This document shows, piece by piece, positions 40,251 through 47,711 of a stretch of DNA of 47,711 nt; positions within the stretch are counted from its first letter, which is position 1; each line of letters opens with the position of its first letter. The position numbers and the translations under genes are program-made. The DNA is taken from assembly GCA_964550935.1 (NCBI GenBank), contig CAZKBB010000016.1:1-47711 (forward strand), in the 5' to 3' direction. A model generated the notes under the pieces. It was not told where the DNA came from and ran no database searches. It saw only the letters and a program-made list of their open reading frames with translations. Source of the stretch: JBCBSP01 sp964550935 (GTDB lineage: Bacteria > Pseudomonadota > Alphaproteobacteria > Caulobacterales > Maricaulaceae).

Positions 40251-40913
40251 TCAGGGCTGATCGCCCTCGCCCTCGCCGCCGCCCAGCATGCGTGACAGCA
40301 GCGCGGCGGCCTGCAACGCCTCCACCGTGTCAGCCGCGCCCTGAAGGCCGGAGACCACGGCCTCTTCGGTCTGGATCACGCAGACCGTGCCGTCGCGCAG
40401 GCGGAACACGCCCGCGCCCGCGCGGCTCGCGTCGCGGCGCAGATTGTGGCGCATGAACTCGGCCACCGCCGTGTCGAAGGGCTGGCGCACGTCCTGGGGC
40501 AGGCTCGGCGTGTGGACGGTGAGGGCGCGCGCCTCGCCGGCGGCGTTCTTGAAGGCCAGACGCACGCGCGCATCCGGTCCGCGCGCGGCGAAGGCCGAAC
40601 CGGCCGGGATCGGCTCGGCGAAGGCCTCGCTCTCACGATCCGCCTCGATCGCCTGACAGGCCGCAGTCGCCTGGGGCCGGAGATCGATGTCGGTGAAGTC
40701 CGCCCCTTCAGTCCATTCCGGCGCGACGCCGCGGTCCTGCGGCGTCGGCTCGTCGTCGTCGGACGCGGCGGCGCGGTCGGCCCCGATGGTTTCAGCGTTT
40801 TCGGCGGTTTCAGCCGCGGCGGCGCTCTCGTCCTCGCCCGTATCGGGCGCGCCGCAGGCGGACAGCGCCAGCGCCACAGCGCCGAGCGTGGCGGTGAGGG
40901 CAAGCTTGGTCAT
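40251..40913 (-). CDS. Putative lipoprotein, unknown
   Basis: The 220-aa product has a lipobox (GAVALALSACGAPDTG, lipidated Cys near 20). An acidic low-complexity linker follows (EDESAAAAETAENAETIGAD). A folded part from about residue 65 contains FTDIDLRPQATAACQAIEAD, FAEPIPAGSAFAARGPDARV and FRLRDGTVCVIQTEEA. Two more Cys may form a disulphide. No family is recognised. It is convergent with the Rieske gene (7-bp gap). Confidence 0.7.
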   Translation of the reverse strand: MTKLALTATLGAVALALSACGAPDTGEDESAAAAETAENAETIGADRAAASDDDEPTPQDRGVAPEWTEGADFTDIDLRPQATAACQAIEADRESEAFAEPIPAGSAFAARGPDARVRLAFKNAAGEARALTVHTPSLPQDVRQPFDTAVAEFMRHNLRRDASRAGAGVFRLRDGTVCVIQTEEAVVSGLQGAADTVEALQAAALLSRMLGGGEGEGDQP

Positions 40914-41072
40914 GGGTCACGCTCCCAAAACGATGAACTCGGCGCGCGTGCTTGTAATGCGAGCGCGCGCACGCGGGAAGCGCCGCGGTGGCTGTGTCGC
41001 GAAAGCTCTATGAAGCCCGCCCTGAAGCTAGTCCGGCAGCCGGCCGCGGAAGCCGCCGAGGAACCCGCTCCG

Positions 41073-41810
41073 TCAGGCCTTGAAGAAGGCCTCGACCTGC
41101 TTGATCAGGCTCGCCTTGGCGGCCTTGACGATCTCCGCGCCCTTCTCCGGCGTCGCCTGGGACGGGTCCGAGCCGATCCGGCCGTCCGGGAAGGCCTTGC
41201 GGTAGTCCGCCGCGTCGGTGAAGTCGCCCTCCGGCGCGATCTTCGGGCTCATCTCGACGTTTTTCTGAGCGTGCGGGTATCCGTAATAGGTCACCGAGAC
41301 TTCCGAGGCGGTGGCGTGGCTGCCCTCGCCCACCGGAAAGATCGACTTGCACACGTCCATCACGCCGGGAAGCGTGAACCAGTTGTCGGATTTGAGCTTG
41401 TAGGGGCAGGCCTCGCCGTCCAGCGACCAGTTGGCGTAGGCCTCCGCGAAGGCGGCCTGGATGGTGGCGATGTTTCCGCCATGCCCGTTCAGGAAGTAGA
41501 TGCGCTCAAAGCCGTGACGCGCGAGCGAGTCGATCCAGTCGTTCATCGCCGCCACCATGGTGGAGGGACGCAGCGTCATGGAGCCGGGAAAGCCGAGGTG
41601 ATGCTGGGCCACGCCGACGTTGAAGGTCGGCCCCACCAGGAAGCCCGCCGCCTCCCCGGCCTCGCGCGCGATAATCTCCGGGCACAGCGCGTCGGTGCCG
41701 ATCAGCCCGTTCGGCCCGTGCTGCTCGGTCGAGCCGATCGGGATCACGATCCCCTTGGAGCGCTTCAGATAAGCCTCGACCTCGGGCCAGGACGACAGGT
41801 GCAGTTGCAT
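41073..41810 (-). CDS. Creatininase family amidohydrolase
   Basis: The 245-aa product starts at the ATG at 41808-41810 (MQLHLSSWPEVEAYLKRSKG). Metal and substrate motifs are IPIGSTEQHGPNGLIGTDAL (E-x-H) and the family hallmark FLNGHGGNIATIQAA, with FPVGEGSHATASEVSV (conserved Glu/His). The family includes creatininase and MftE/mycofactocin peptidases. Here no mycofactocin genes are present and the natural substrate is unknown. The gene is divergent from acs with about 166 bp between starts. Confidence 0.87.
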   Translation of the reverse strand: MQLHLSSWPEVEAYLKRSKGIVIPIGSTEQHGPNGLIGTDALCPEIIAREAGEAAGFLVGPTFNVGVAQHHLGFPGSMTLRPSTMVAAMNDWIDSLARHGFERIYFLNGHGGNIATIQAAFAEAYANWSLDGEACPYKLKSDNWFTLPGVMDVCKSIFPVGEGSHATASEVSVTYYGYPHAQKNVEMSPKIAPEGDFTDAADYRKAFPDGRIGSDPSQATPEKGAEIVKAAKASLIKQVEAFFKA

Positions 41811-41976
41811 GGATGGGGCCTCCTCGATGCGCCGGCGCGCATGCACCGCGCGCATCCTGAGCATCAAAGCGCCGAACGCAAGGGGGGCGACGAAGGTCGA
41901 CCGCCGCCCCGCCTTGCCATGGCGCGCCCCGCTCCCCCATGCTCGGCTTCAAAACACATGCAAGGGAGGTGGCTTC

Positions 41977-43938
41977 ATGGCCGTCGGCGAGACGATACCG
42001 GTCCCGGACAGCTTCAAGGACGCCGCGATCACGCCTGAGCGCTACGCGGACATGTATCGCCGCTCCATCGAGGAGCCCGAGGCGTTCTGGCGCGAGGAGC
42101 TGCAGCGGCTGGACTGGATCAAGACGCCGGACAAGATCGCGGATTGGACCTACGGTTCGGGCGGGCCGGAGCCGGGGGTCTCGATCAAGTGGTTCGAGGA
42201 CGGCGTGTTGAACGTGTCGGCGAACTGCATCGACCGGCATCTGCCTGAAAAGGCCAACAAGACCGCGCTGATCTGGGAGGGCGACAACCCGGCCTATCAC
42301 CACGCGATCACCTATGCGCAGCTGAAGAACCATGTGGGCCGCTTCGCCAACGAGCTGAAAAAGATCGGAGTGAAGAAGGGCGACCGGGTCACGCTCTACA
42401 TGCCGATGATCCCGGAGGCGGCCTACGCCATGCTGGCGTGCGCGCGCATCGGCGCGGTTCACTCGGTCGTGTTCGGCGGCTTCTCGCCTGACGCGCTCGC
42501 CGGCCGCATCAATGACTGCGAAAGCGCCTTCGTCGTCACCGCCGACCAGGGCGTGCGCGGGGGCAAGGGCGTGCCCCTGAAGGAGAACGTGGACAGGGCG
42601 CTGCAGCACGCCCCCGGCGTGAAGGCGGTGCTGTGCGTGCGCCATACCGGGGCTCAAGTCCCGTGGGTGGAGGGGCGCGACCATTGGCACCACGAGCTCG
42701 CCCTTCAGGTCGACGCGAACTGCGAGCCCGAGCCGATGAACGCGGAGGATCCGCTCTTCATCCTCTACACCTCAGGCTCCACGGGTAAGCCGAAGGGGGT
42801 CTTGCACACCACCGGCGGCTATCTGTTGTGGGCGGCGATGACCCACGCCTATACCTTCGATCACCGCGATACCGATGTCTTCTGGTGTACGGCCGATGTC
42901 GGCTGGGTCACCGGGCACAGCTATATCGTCTACGGCCCGCTTGCGAACGCGGCGACCAGCCTCATGTTCGAGGGCGTACCCACCTGGCCGGGGCCTGACC
43001 GGATGTGGCGCATCGTGGCGAAGCATCACGTCACGGTGCTTTACACCGCCCCCACCGCGATCCGCGCGCTGATGCGCGAGGGCGAGGCGCCGGTGAAGAC
43101 ACATGACCGCTCCAGCCTGCGGCTCCTGGGCTCGGTGGGAGAGCCGATCAACCCGGAGGCCTGGCGCTGGTATCACGAGGTGGTCGGAGACGGGCGCTGC
43201 CCGGTCGTGGACACCTGGTGGCAGACCGAAACCGGCGGGCATCTGATCACGCCTCTTCCCGGCGCCCATGACCTTAAACCGGGCTCGGCGAGCTTTCCGA
43301 TGTTCGGGATCCGCCCCGGGCTCGTGGACAATGACGGCAACCCCTTGCCCGACGAGGGCGAGGCTGAGGGCAATCTGGTGCTCAAGGGCTCCTGGCCCGC
43401 CCAGATGCGCACGGTCTACGGCGACCACAAGCGCTTTGAGGAGACGTATTTCTCCGCCTACGCCGGGCTCTACTTCACCGGCGACGGCGCGCGGCGCGAC
43501 GCGGACGGCTACTGGTGGATCACAGGGCGCGTGGACGACGTTTTGAACGTCTCCGGCCACCGGCTCGGCACCGCGGAGATCGAAAGCGCGCTGGTCGCCC
43601 ACAACCTCGTCGCCGAAGCGGCCGTGGTCGGCTATCCCCACGACATCAAGGGCCAGGGCGTCTACGCCTACGTCACCTTGAAGGCGGGGCTAGAGCCTAC
43701 CGAAGAGACCGAAACCGCGCTCAAACTCCATGTGCGCGAGGAGATCGGCCCGATCGCGACCCCCGACGTGATCCAGTTCGCCCCCGCCCTGCCGAAAACC
43801 CGCTCGGGCAAGATCATGCGCCGCATCCTGCGCAAGATCGCCGAAGGCGAGGTCGACAAGCTCGGCGACACCTCCACCCTCGCCGACCCCGGCGTCGTGG
43901 AAGACCTGATCGAGGGCCGGAAACTGGCGGAGGAGTGA
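41977..43938 (+). CDS. acs: Acetyl-CoA synthetase
   Basis: The enzyme activates acetate to acetyl-CoA through acetyl-AMP. The 653-aa product from the ATG at 41977 has an AAGGGAGG ribosome binding site; upstream in-frame codons are not conserved. Motifs are LFILYTSGSTGKPKGVLHTT, DVGWVTGHSYIVYGPL, DTWWQTETGGHLITPLPG, GRVDDVLNVSGHRLGTAEIE and the acetylation-regulated Lys in TRSGKIMRRILRKI. The length is typical (about 650). No clear regulatory site stands out upstream beyond the SD. Confidence 0.97.
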   Translation: MAVGETIPVPDSFKDAAITPERYADMYRRSIEEPEAFWREELQRLDWIKTPDKIADWTYGSGGPEPGVSIKWFEDGVLNVSANCIDRHLPEKANKTALIWEGDNPAYHHAITYAQLKNHVGRFANELKKIGVKKGDRVTLYMPMIPEAAYAMLACARIGAVHSVVFGGFSPDALAGRINDCESAFVVTADQGVRGGKGVPLKENVDRALQHAPGVKAVLCVRHTGAQVPWVEGRDHWHHELALQVDANCEPEPMNAEDPLFILYTSGSTGKPKGVLHTTGGYLLWAAMTHAYTFDHRDTDVFWCTADVGWVTGHSYIVYGPLANAATSLMFEGVPTWPGPDRMWRIVAKHHVTVLYTAPTAIRALMREGEAPVKTHDRSSLRLLGSVGEPINPEAWRWYHEVVGDGRCPVVDTWWQTETGGHLITPLPGAHDLKPGSASFPMFGIRPGLVDNDGNPLPDEGEAEGNLVLKGSWPAQMRTVYGDHKRFEETYFSAYAGLYFTGDGARRDADGYWWITGRVDDVLNVSGHRLGTAEIESALVAHNLVAEAAVVGYPHDIKGQGVYAYVTLKAGLEPTEETETALKLHVREEIGPIATPDVIQFAPALPKTRSGKIMRRILRKIAEGEVDKLGDTSTLADPGVVEDLIEGRKLAEE

Positions 43939-44039
43939 CCGCCCGGCGCTGAGCTGGACGCTTGTCCAAAGCGTGCGTACCTTCGAGCCGACGGCCGATA
44001 CGGGGCTGAGATCCCGGCGGCGAAGGGGAGGAGAGCGTC

Positions 44040-45290
44040 ATGACCGTGATTCACCGGGGGTGCGTGTTCGCGGTGGCGGCGCTCGTCGTGTCCGCCTGCG
44101 GCGGGGATCAGGGGCGCGACGTCGCCGGCTTCGACCGGGACTATCAGGACACGCTGATGGCCGCGCTGCTCGATGCTGAGCCCGGCGACGTGATCGAGAT
44201 CCCCGCGGGCGAGTTTCTGATCGAGCGAGGGCTGTCCCTGTCCGGCGTGGACGGGGTGACGATCCGCGGCGCCGGCATGGGCGAGACGATCCTCTCCTTC
44301 GCTGAACAGCGCCAGGGCGCGGAAGGGCTTTTGGTCTCCGGCGCGGACGATTTCACGATCGAGCATCTCGCAATCGAGGACACGATCGGCGACGCGCTGA
44401 AGATCACCGACGGGACCGACATCATCATCCGCGGCGTGCGCGTGGAGTGGACCAACGGCCCCTCCACCGAGAACGGGGCCTACGGGCTCTACCCGGTTCA
44501 GTCCGCGAACATCCTGATCGAGAACTCCGTCGCGATCGGCGCCTCGGACGCGGGCATCTATGTGGGCCAGTCCGACAACATCGTGATCCGCAACAACCGC
44601 GCGGAGTCCAACGTGGCCGGCATCGAGATCGAGAACTCCAACCGCGCCGACGTCTACGGCAATATCGCGACCAACAACACCGGCGGCATCCTCGTGTTCA
44701 ACATGCCCAACCTGCCGCGCCCGGGCTCGGGCACGCGCGTGTTTGACAACCAGGTGGTGGAGAACAACACCGCCAATTTCGGCCATGAAGGCACGCCGGT
44801 GGCCAGCGTTCCGGCGGGATCGGGGATCCTGGTCAACTCGAACGACGATGTTGAGATCTTCGACAACACGCTGCGCGATAATCGCACCGCGCACGTCATC
44901 GTCTCCTCGCTGCACACCGCCGGGTTCTCAGAGCTCGGCGCGTCTGAGGATTTCGACGCGTATCCCGAAGGCGTGCACATCCACTCCAACAGCTATGAAG
45001 GCGGGGGCGGCAATCCGGACAATCTCGAGCTTCAGGCCCTGCGCATCGCCATGTTCGGCCCCACCGGGCGCATCCCCGGCGTGATGTGGGACGGCTATGT
45101 GGACGAGGACAAGTTCGTCGACGGCGCGCTGCCCGCCGATCTGCGCCTTTGCGTGGAGGACGCCGAGGTGCTGAACGTGGACGGGCCGAACGGATTCGCC
45201 GATCCGCGCATGGTCACCGAGGCGCACCGCTGCAGCCATGAGCGTCTGGCGCCGGTCGAGCTGGCCTTCGCCGAGGCGCGCGCCGGGTGA
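44040..45290 (+). CDS. Parallel beta-helix lipoprotein (TIGR03805-like)
   Basis: The 416-aa product has a lipoprotein signal (FAVAALVVSACGGDQG). The body is a right-handed parallel beta-helix with repeating coils: IIIRGVRVEWTNGPSTENGA, NILIENSVAIGASDAGIYVG, NIVIRNNRAESNVAGIEIEN, ADVYGNIATNNTGGILVFN. The last 100 residues (from GGGGNPDNLELQAL) form a separate tail. It matches my memory of the beta-helix family that is always found beside the SO2930-type diheme cytochrome. The cytochrome gene overlaps its stop by 4 bp. GGGGAGGAG precedes the start. Confidence 0.85.
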   Translation: MTVIHRGCVFAVAALVVSACGGDQGRDVAGFDRDYQDTLMAALLDAEPGDVIEIPAGEFLIERGLSLSGVDGVTIRGAGMGETILSFAEQRQGAEGLLVSGADDFTIEHLAIEDTIGDALKITDGTDIIIRGVRVEWTNGPSTENGAYGLYPVQSANILIENSVAIGASDAGIYVGQSDNIVIRNNRAESNVAGIEIENSNRADVYGNIATNNTGGILVFNMPNLPRPGSGTRVFDNQVVENNTANFGHEGTPVASVPAGSGILVNSNDDVEIFDNTLRDNRTAHVIVSSLHTAGFSELGASEDFDAYPEGVHIHSNSYEGGGGNPDNLELQALRIAMFGPTGRIPGVMWDGYVDEDKFVDGALPADLRLCVEDAEVLNVDGPNGFADPRMVTEAHRCSHERLAPVELAFAEARAG

Positions 45291-46462
45291 GGCGCGAGAC
45301 GCGCCGTCCGGGGCGCCTCCTTGCGCTCCTGATCGCCGCGGCGCTCGGCGCCTGCGCGCCGGAAGCCGCGGGGCCCGAGGCGCGCGACGGCGGAGTGGAG
45401 ACGCCGGTCTTCCATGCCGGCGCCGATCCGGGCGACGTTCTTGGCTGGGGCCAGTTCCGCATCGAGGCGGGCCGGCTGGTCCTGAACGAAGGCGTCACGC
45501 CTTACGCGCTGAACACCGAACTGTTTTCCGATCACGCGCTGAAGCTGCGCACGGTTTGGCTGCCCCAGGGCGCCGAGCCGGCCGGCTACGACGAGCGCGA
45601 AACGTTTGACTTTCCGGTCGGCGCGGTGATCACCAAGACCTTCTACTACCCCCGCGCCGGGGGCGGCTTTGAGCGCGTGTCTCGTGGCGCGCCGATGGCC
45701 CATTTCGACGGCCGCGCGCTCGATCTCTCGCAGGTGCGTCTGATTGAGACGCGGGTCCTGGTGCGCCGCGAGGCGGGCTGGGACGCGATCCCTTACGTTT
45801 GGAGCGAGGATCAGTCGGCTGCGCCGCGCGAGCGCATCGGCGCCTTCATCGAGCTGACCCTCGCCGAGGCCGGGGCGGGCCGCGCCTTCGACTACATGGT
45901 CCCGAACGTGAACCAGTGCGCAGGCTGCCATGAGACCGAAAGCGGCGCCGGGATCCGGCCGATCGGGCCGAAGGCGCGCCATCTCAACCGCGACTTCGAT
46001 TACGTGTCAGGCGCCGCGAACCAGCTGAGCGTCTGGCGCGCGCACGGTCTCCTTGAGAGGGGACCCGCGCCTGAGGCCGCGCCGGCGAACGCGGCCTGGA
46101 GCGGCCAGGACGTTCCGCTGGCGAGCCTGGAGGCGACCGCGCGCGGCTATCTGGACATCAATTGCGCGCACTGTCACTCGCGCACCGGCCCTGCGGACAC
46201 CTCAGGGCTTTATCTGGAACCCTGGGAGCCGACGGGGCCCAATCTCGGCCTGTGCAAGCCGCCGATCGCGGCCGGGCGCGGAACCGGCGGGCGGCGCTTC
46301 GCCATCGTGCCGGGCGATGCGGACGCGTCGATCCTGCATCATCGCGTCGCCAGCGACCGGGCCGACATCATGATGCCCGAGCTCGGCCGCGCGCTGGTCC
46401 ATGAAGAGGGCGCGGATCTTCTCGCGGCCTGGATCGAGAGCCTGCCCGGCGATTGCAGCTAG
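45287..46462 (+). CDS. SO2930/HNE_0200-family diheme c-type cytochrome (TIGR03806-like)
   Basis: The 391-aa product has a lipoprotein-like N-terminus (LLALLIAAALGACAPEAAG). Two heme-binding motifs are present: CAGCH in VNQCAGCHETESGAG and CAHCH in DINCAHCHSRTGPADT. The N-terminal domain has strands typical of the family (TPYALNTELFSDHALKLRTV, FPVGAVITKTFYY). The C-terminus carries NLGLCKPPIAAGRG and DIMMPELGRALVHEEG. The family is paired with the beta-helix lipoprotein in Hyphomonas and Shewanella; its function is unknown. The GTG start overlaps the upstream stop. Confidence 0.9.
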   Translation: MRRETRRPGRLLALLIAAALGACAPEAAGPEARDGGVETPVFHAGADPGDVLGWGQFRIEAGRLVLNEGVTPYALNTELFSDHALKLRTVWLPQGAEPAGYDERETFDFPVGAVITKTFYYPRAGGGFERVSRGAPMAHFDGRALDLSQVRLIETRVLVRREAGWDAIPYVWSEDQSAAPRERIGAFIELTLAEAGAGRAFDYMVPNVNQCAGCHETESGAGIRPIGPKARHLNRDFDYVSGAANQLSVWRAHGLLERGPAPEAAPANAAWSGQDVPLASLEATARGYLDINCAHCHSRTGPADTSGLYLEPWEPTGPNLGLCKPPIAAGRGTGGRRFAIVPGDADASILHHRVASDRADIMMPELGRALVHEEGADLLAAWIESLPGDCS

Positions 46463-46530
46463 GTCCGCCTTCCGGCATCCTCATCGCCGCCGGGGCCGAG
46501 GGGCCGACCGTGACCGGGAGCACCACCACC

Positions 46531-47043
46531 ATGACGCGCCTTCGCGCCGCCGCCCTTCGCGCCATCGCTCTGGGCGCGGCGGGCCTCGCCCTGTCCGCCT
46601 GCGCCACCGAGCCGGTCTGCCGTGAGCCCGACTCGGCCGAGCGCGCCCTGTTCACCGCGATCGTCGCCCACGACGAGGACGCGCTCGCGCGCGCGCTCAG
46701 CCCGTCCGCAGGCGCGCTGAAGCGCCGCCTCGGCGCCCTTCAGGACAACCCGCAGCTCGCCGCCCAGGTGTTCGGGCTGCGCATGGGCGAGCCCTCGGTG
46801 CGCACGGTCCTGATGCAGCCGCCGGTGTGCGTTTACGACGCCGACGGCGGGAACGGCGCGCGGCTGTCCTTCGTGATGCCGAGCGCGCGCTTCACCGCGC
46901 TTCAGGACCCCGGCCGGGCGGGCGCGGAGGTCGGCCGGCCCGGCCTGGATCACGCCGCGTGCCGCTTCGAGGAGGTCGGCGACGTCTGGCGGCTGACGGA
47001 CGCCTGCCTGACCACGTTCGCGCGCTCTGGTCCGGCCAGCTGA
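46531..47043 (+). CDS. Putative lipoprotein, unknown
   Basis: The 170-aa product from the ATG at 46531 (MTRLRAAALRAIALGAAGLA) has a lipobox (LALSACATEPVC). Two helices follow (SAERALFTAIVAHDEDALAR and AGALKRRLGALQDNPQLAAQ). A beta-rich part comes after them (PPVCVYDADGGNGARLSFVM, RFEEVGDVWRLTDAC), with Cys pairs. The last part, FEEVGDVWRLTD, looks like a small NTF2-like strand but is not conclusive. It lies 68 bp after the cytochrome gene on the same strand and may belong to that operon. Confidence 0.68.
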   Translation: MTRLRAAALRAIALGAAGLALSACATEPVCREPDSAERALFTAIVAHDEDALARALSPSAGALKRRLGALQDNPQLAAQVFGLRMGEPSVRTVLMQPPVCVYDADGGNGARLSFVMPSARFTALQDPGRAGAEVGRPGLDHAACRFEEVGDVWRLTDACLTTFARSGPAS

Positions 47044-47142
47044 CGCCCAGCCGCGTCCCTGAACAGATCGCGGCGGAACCCGGCGCGGCGTCCAAGGCGT
47101 TATCCATGTCGAGTTTGACGGCAAACGCGAGGGAGGCCGCTT

Positions 47143-47682
47143 ATGCGCCCCGATCCCGACAAGGTGCTTTGGGTCGCCGTTTTTGACGGCGGCAAGGCGC
47201 TGATCTTTCAAAATGACGGCTTCGACGACGCAGTGAACCTGCGTCTTCTGGCCCGTTACGACAACGACAACCCGCCTGATCGCGAACAGACCACCGATGC
47301 GCCGGGGCGCTATGAAGATTCAGGCGGCGGCGCGAAGGGCGTGCCGGCCGACGTGGCCGCAGGCCGCTCCTCGGTGGAGCAGACCGACCGGCACGAGCTG
47401 GAGAAGATGCGCTTCACCGACCGGCTGATGGATCGGCTGGGCCGTGACGCGGAGGCGCATCTGTTCGACCGGCTGATCCTGATCTCTGCGGACCGGACTC
47501 TGGGCGAAGCGCGCGAGCGCTATACCGATCGGCTTGAGCGCCGCATCATCCACGAAGAGCCCAAAGACGTGACCAACGAGCCGTCCGACAAGCTTGAGGC
47601 GCGCGTCCAGACCCTCCTGTCAGAGCTGCCGAGCCCGACCCCGCATTCCCACGCCGAGGTCTCAGGCCCGGGCGATCGCTGA
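47143..47682 (+). CDS. Host attachment protein family (baeRF-type)
   Basis: The 179-aa protein shows the pattern of proteins annotated 'required for attachment to host cells': VLWVAVFDGGKALIFQNDGF at the start, HELEKMRFTDRLMDRLGRDA, HLFDRLILISADRTLGEARE and RLERRIIHEEPKDVTNEPSD. These are bacterial relatives of the archaeo-eukaryotic release-factor eRF1 fold, without evidence for peptide release. The name comes from Agrobacterium data. A ribosome binding site GGGAGG precedes the ATG. It is the last gene of the window; 47683-47711 holds nothing recognisable. Confidence 0.85.
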   Translation: MRPDPDKVLWVAVFDGGKALIFQNDGFDDAVNLRLLARYDNDNPPDREQTTDAPGRYEDSGGGAKGVPADVAAGRSSVEQTDRHELEKMRFTDRLMDRLGRDAEAHLFDRLILISADRTLGEARERYTDRLERRIIHEEPKDVTNEPSDKLEARVQTLLSELPSPTPHSHAEVSGPGDR

Positions 47683-47711
47683 ACGCGGCGAGGCGGTGCG
47701 GGGCGCACTAG

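Overview
The window is GC-rich chromosomal DNA from an alphaproteobacterium, most likely of the Maricaulales/Hyphomonadaceae type (Hyphomonas, Maricaulis or Oceanicaulis relatives). The evidence is gene order and family content. It has the alphaproteobacterial set rpsA / class II aroA / FYDLN-acid protein / tRNA-Ala, the set hemY / mitofilin-like / hemD / hemC divergent from tsaD / gpsA, a DUF1150 protein, a fabA-fabB pair, and an adjacent beta-helix lipoprotein and diheme cytochrome of the kind described from Hyphomonas and Shewanella. No 16S gene is present, so the genus is an inference.

Layout. 1-2960: translation and shikimate genes (rpsA 5' part, aroA), the FYDLN protein and tRNA-Ala(GGC). 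2960-3380: a gene-free stretch with a 70-bp direct repeat. 3384-7442: the most unusual part. It holds a HAD phosphatase, a truncated PrmC-like methyltransferase N-terminus, then a small RiPP-precursor-like peptide (58 aa, double-Gly leader, strong ribosome binding site, own promoter). A DUF6065-like protein, an NTP_transf_5-type nucleotidyltransferase and a PurN-like formyltransferase follow. I could not match this gene set to a described natural product class. 7642-12367: DUF1150 protein, TrmH-type methyltransferase, serA, 2OG oxygenase, CHAD protein and nth. 12368-12799: a composite inverted repeat. 12800-20540: a thioesterase, fabB/fabA, an SH3 protein, a metallo-beta-lactamase-fold hydrolase, a ThiF/MoeB protein, a lipoprotein, a PIF1-like helicase and an SDR.

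20553-31700: more accessory genes. These are a flavin-binding PNPOx-like protein and a Phd/VapC toxin-antitoxin pair coupled to a DUF1330 gene. Next come a DUF459-MBOAT O-acyltransferase operon and a LysR-controlled module of TonB receptor, exported two-domain VOC protein and exported DUF1330 protein. Small hypothetical genes and tRNA-Thr(CGU) follow. 32008-40913: a core block of uridine-kinase-like gene, hemY, mitofilin-like gene, hemD and hemC on the minus strand, then tsaD, gpsA, a YciI protein, a Rieske protein and a lipoprotein. 41073-47682: creatininase-family protein, acetyl-CoA synthetase, the beta-helix lipoprotein with its diheme cytochrome and a third lipoprotein, and a host-attachment-type protein.

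Working together: hemC-hemD-hemY and the cytochrome point to aerobic respiratory metabolism; serA, aroA and fabAB are central biosynthesis; the TonB receptor module, MBOAT operon and RiPP-like locus are the lineage-specific parts. All family calls come from motifs recognised by eye; no database search was run.
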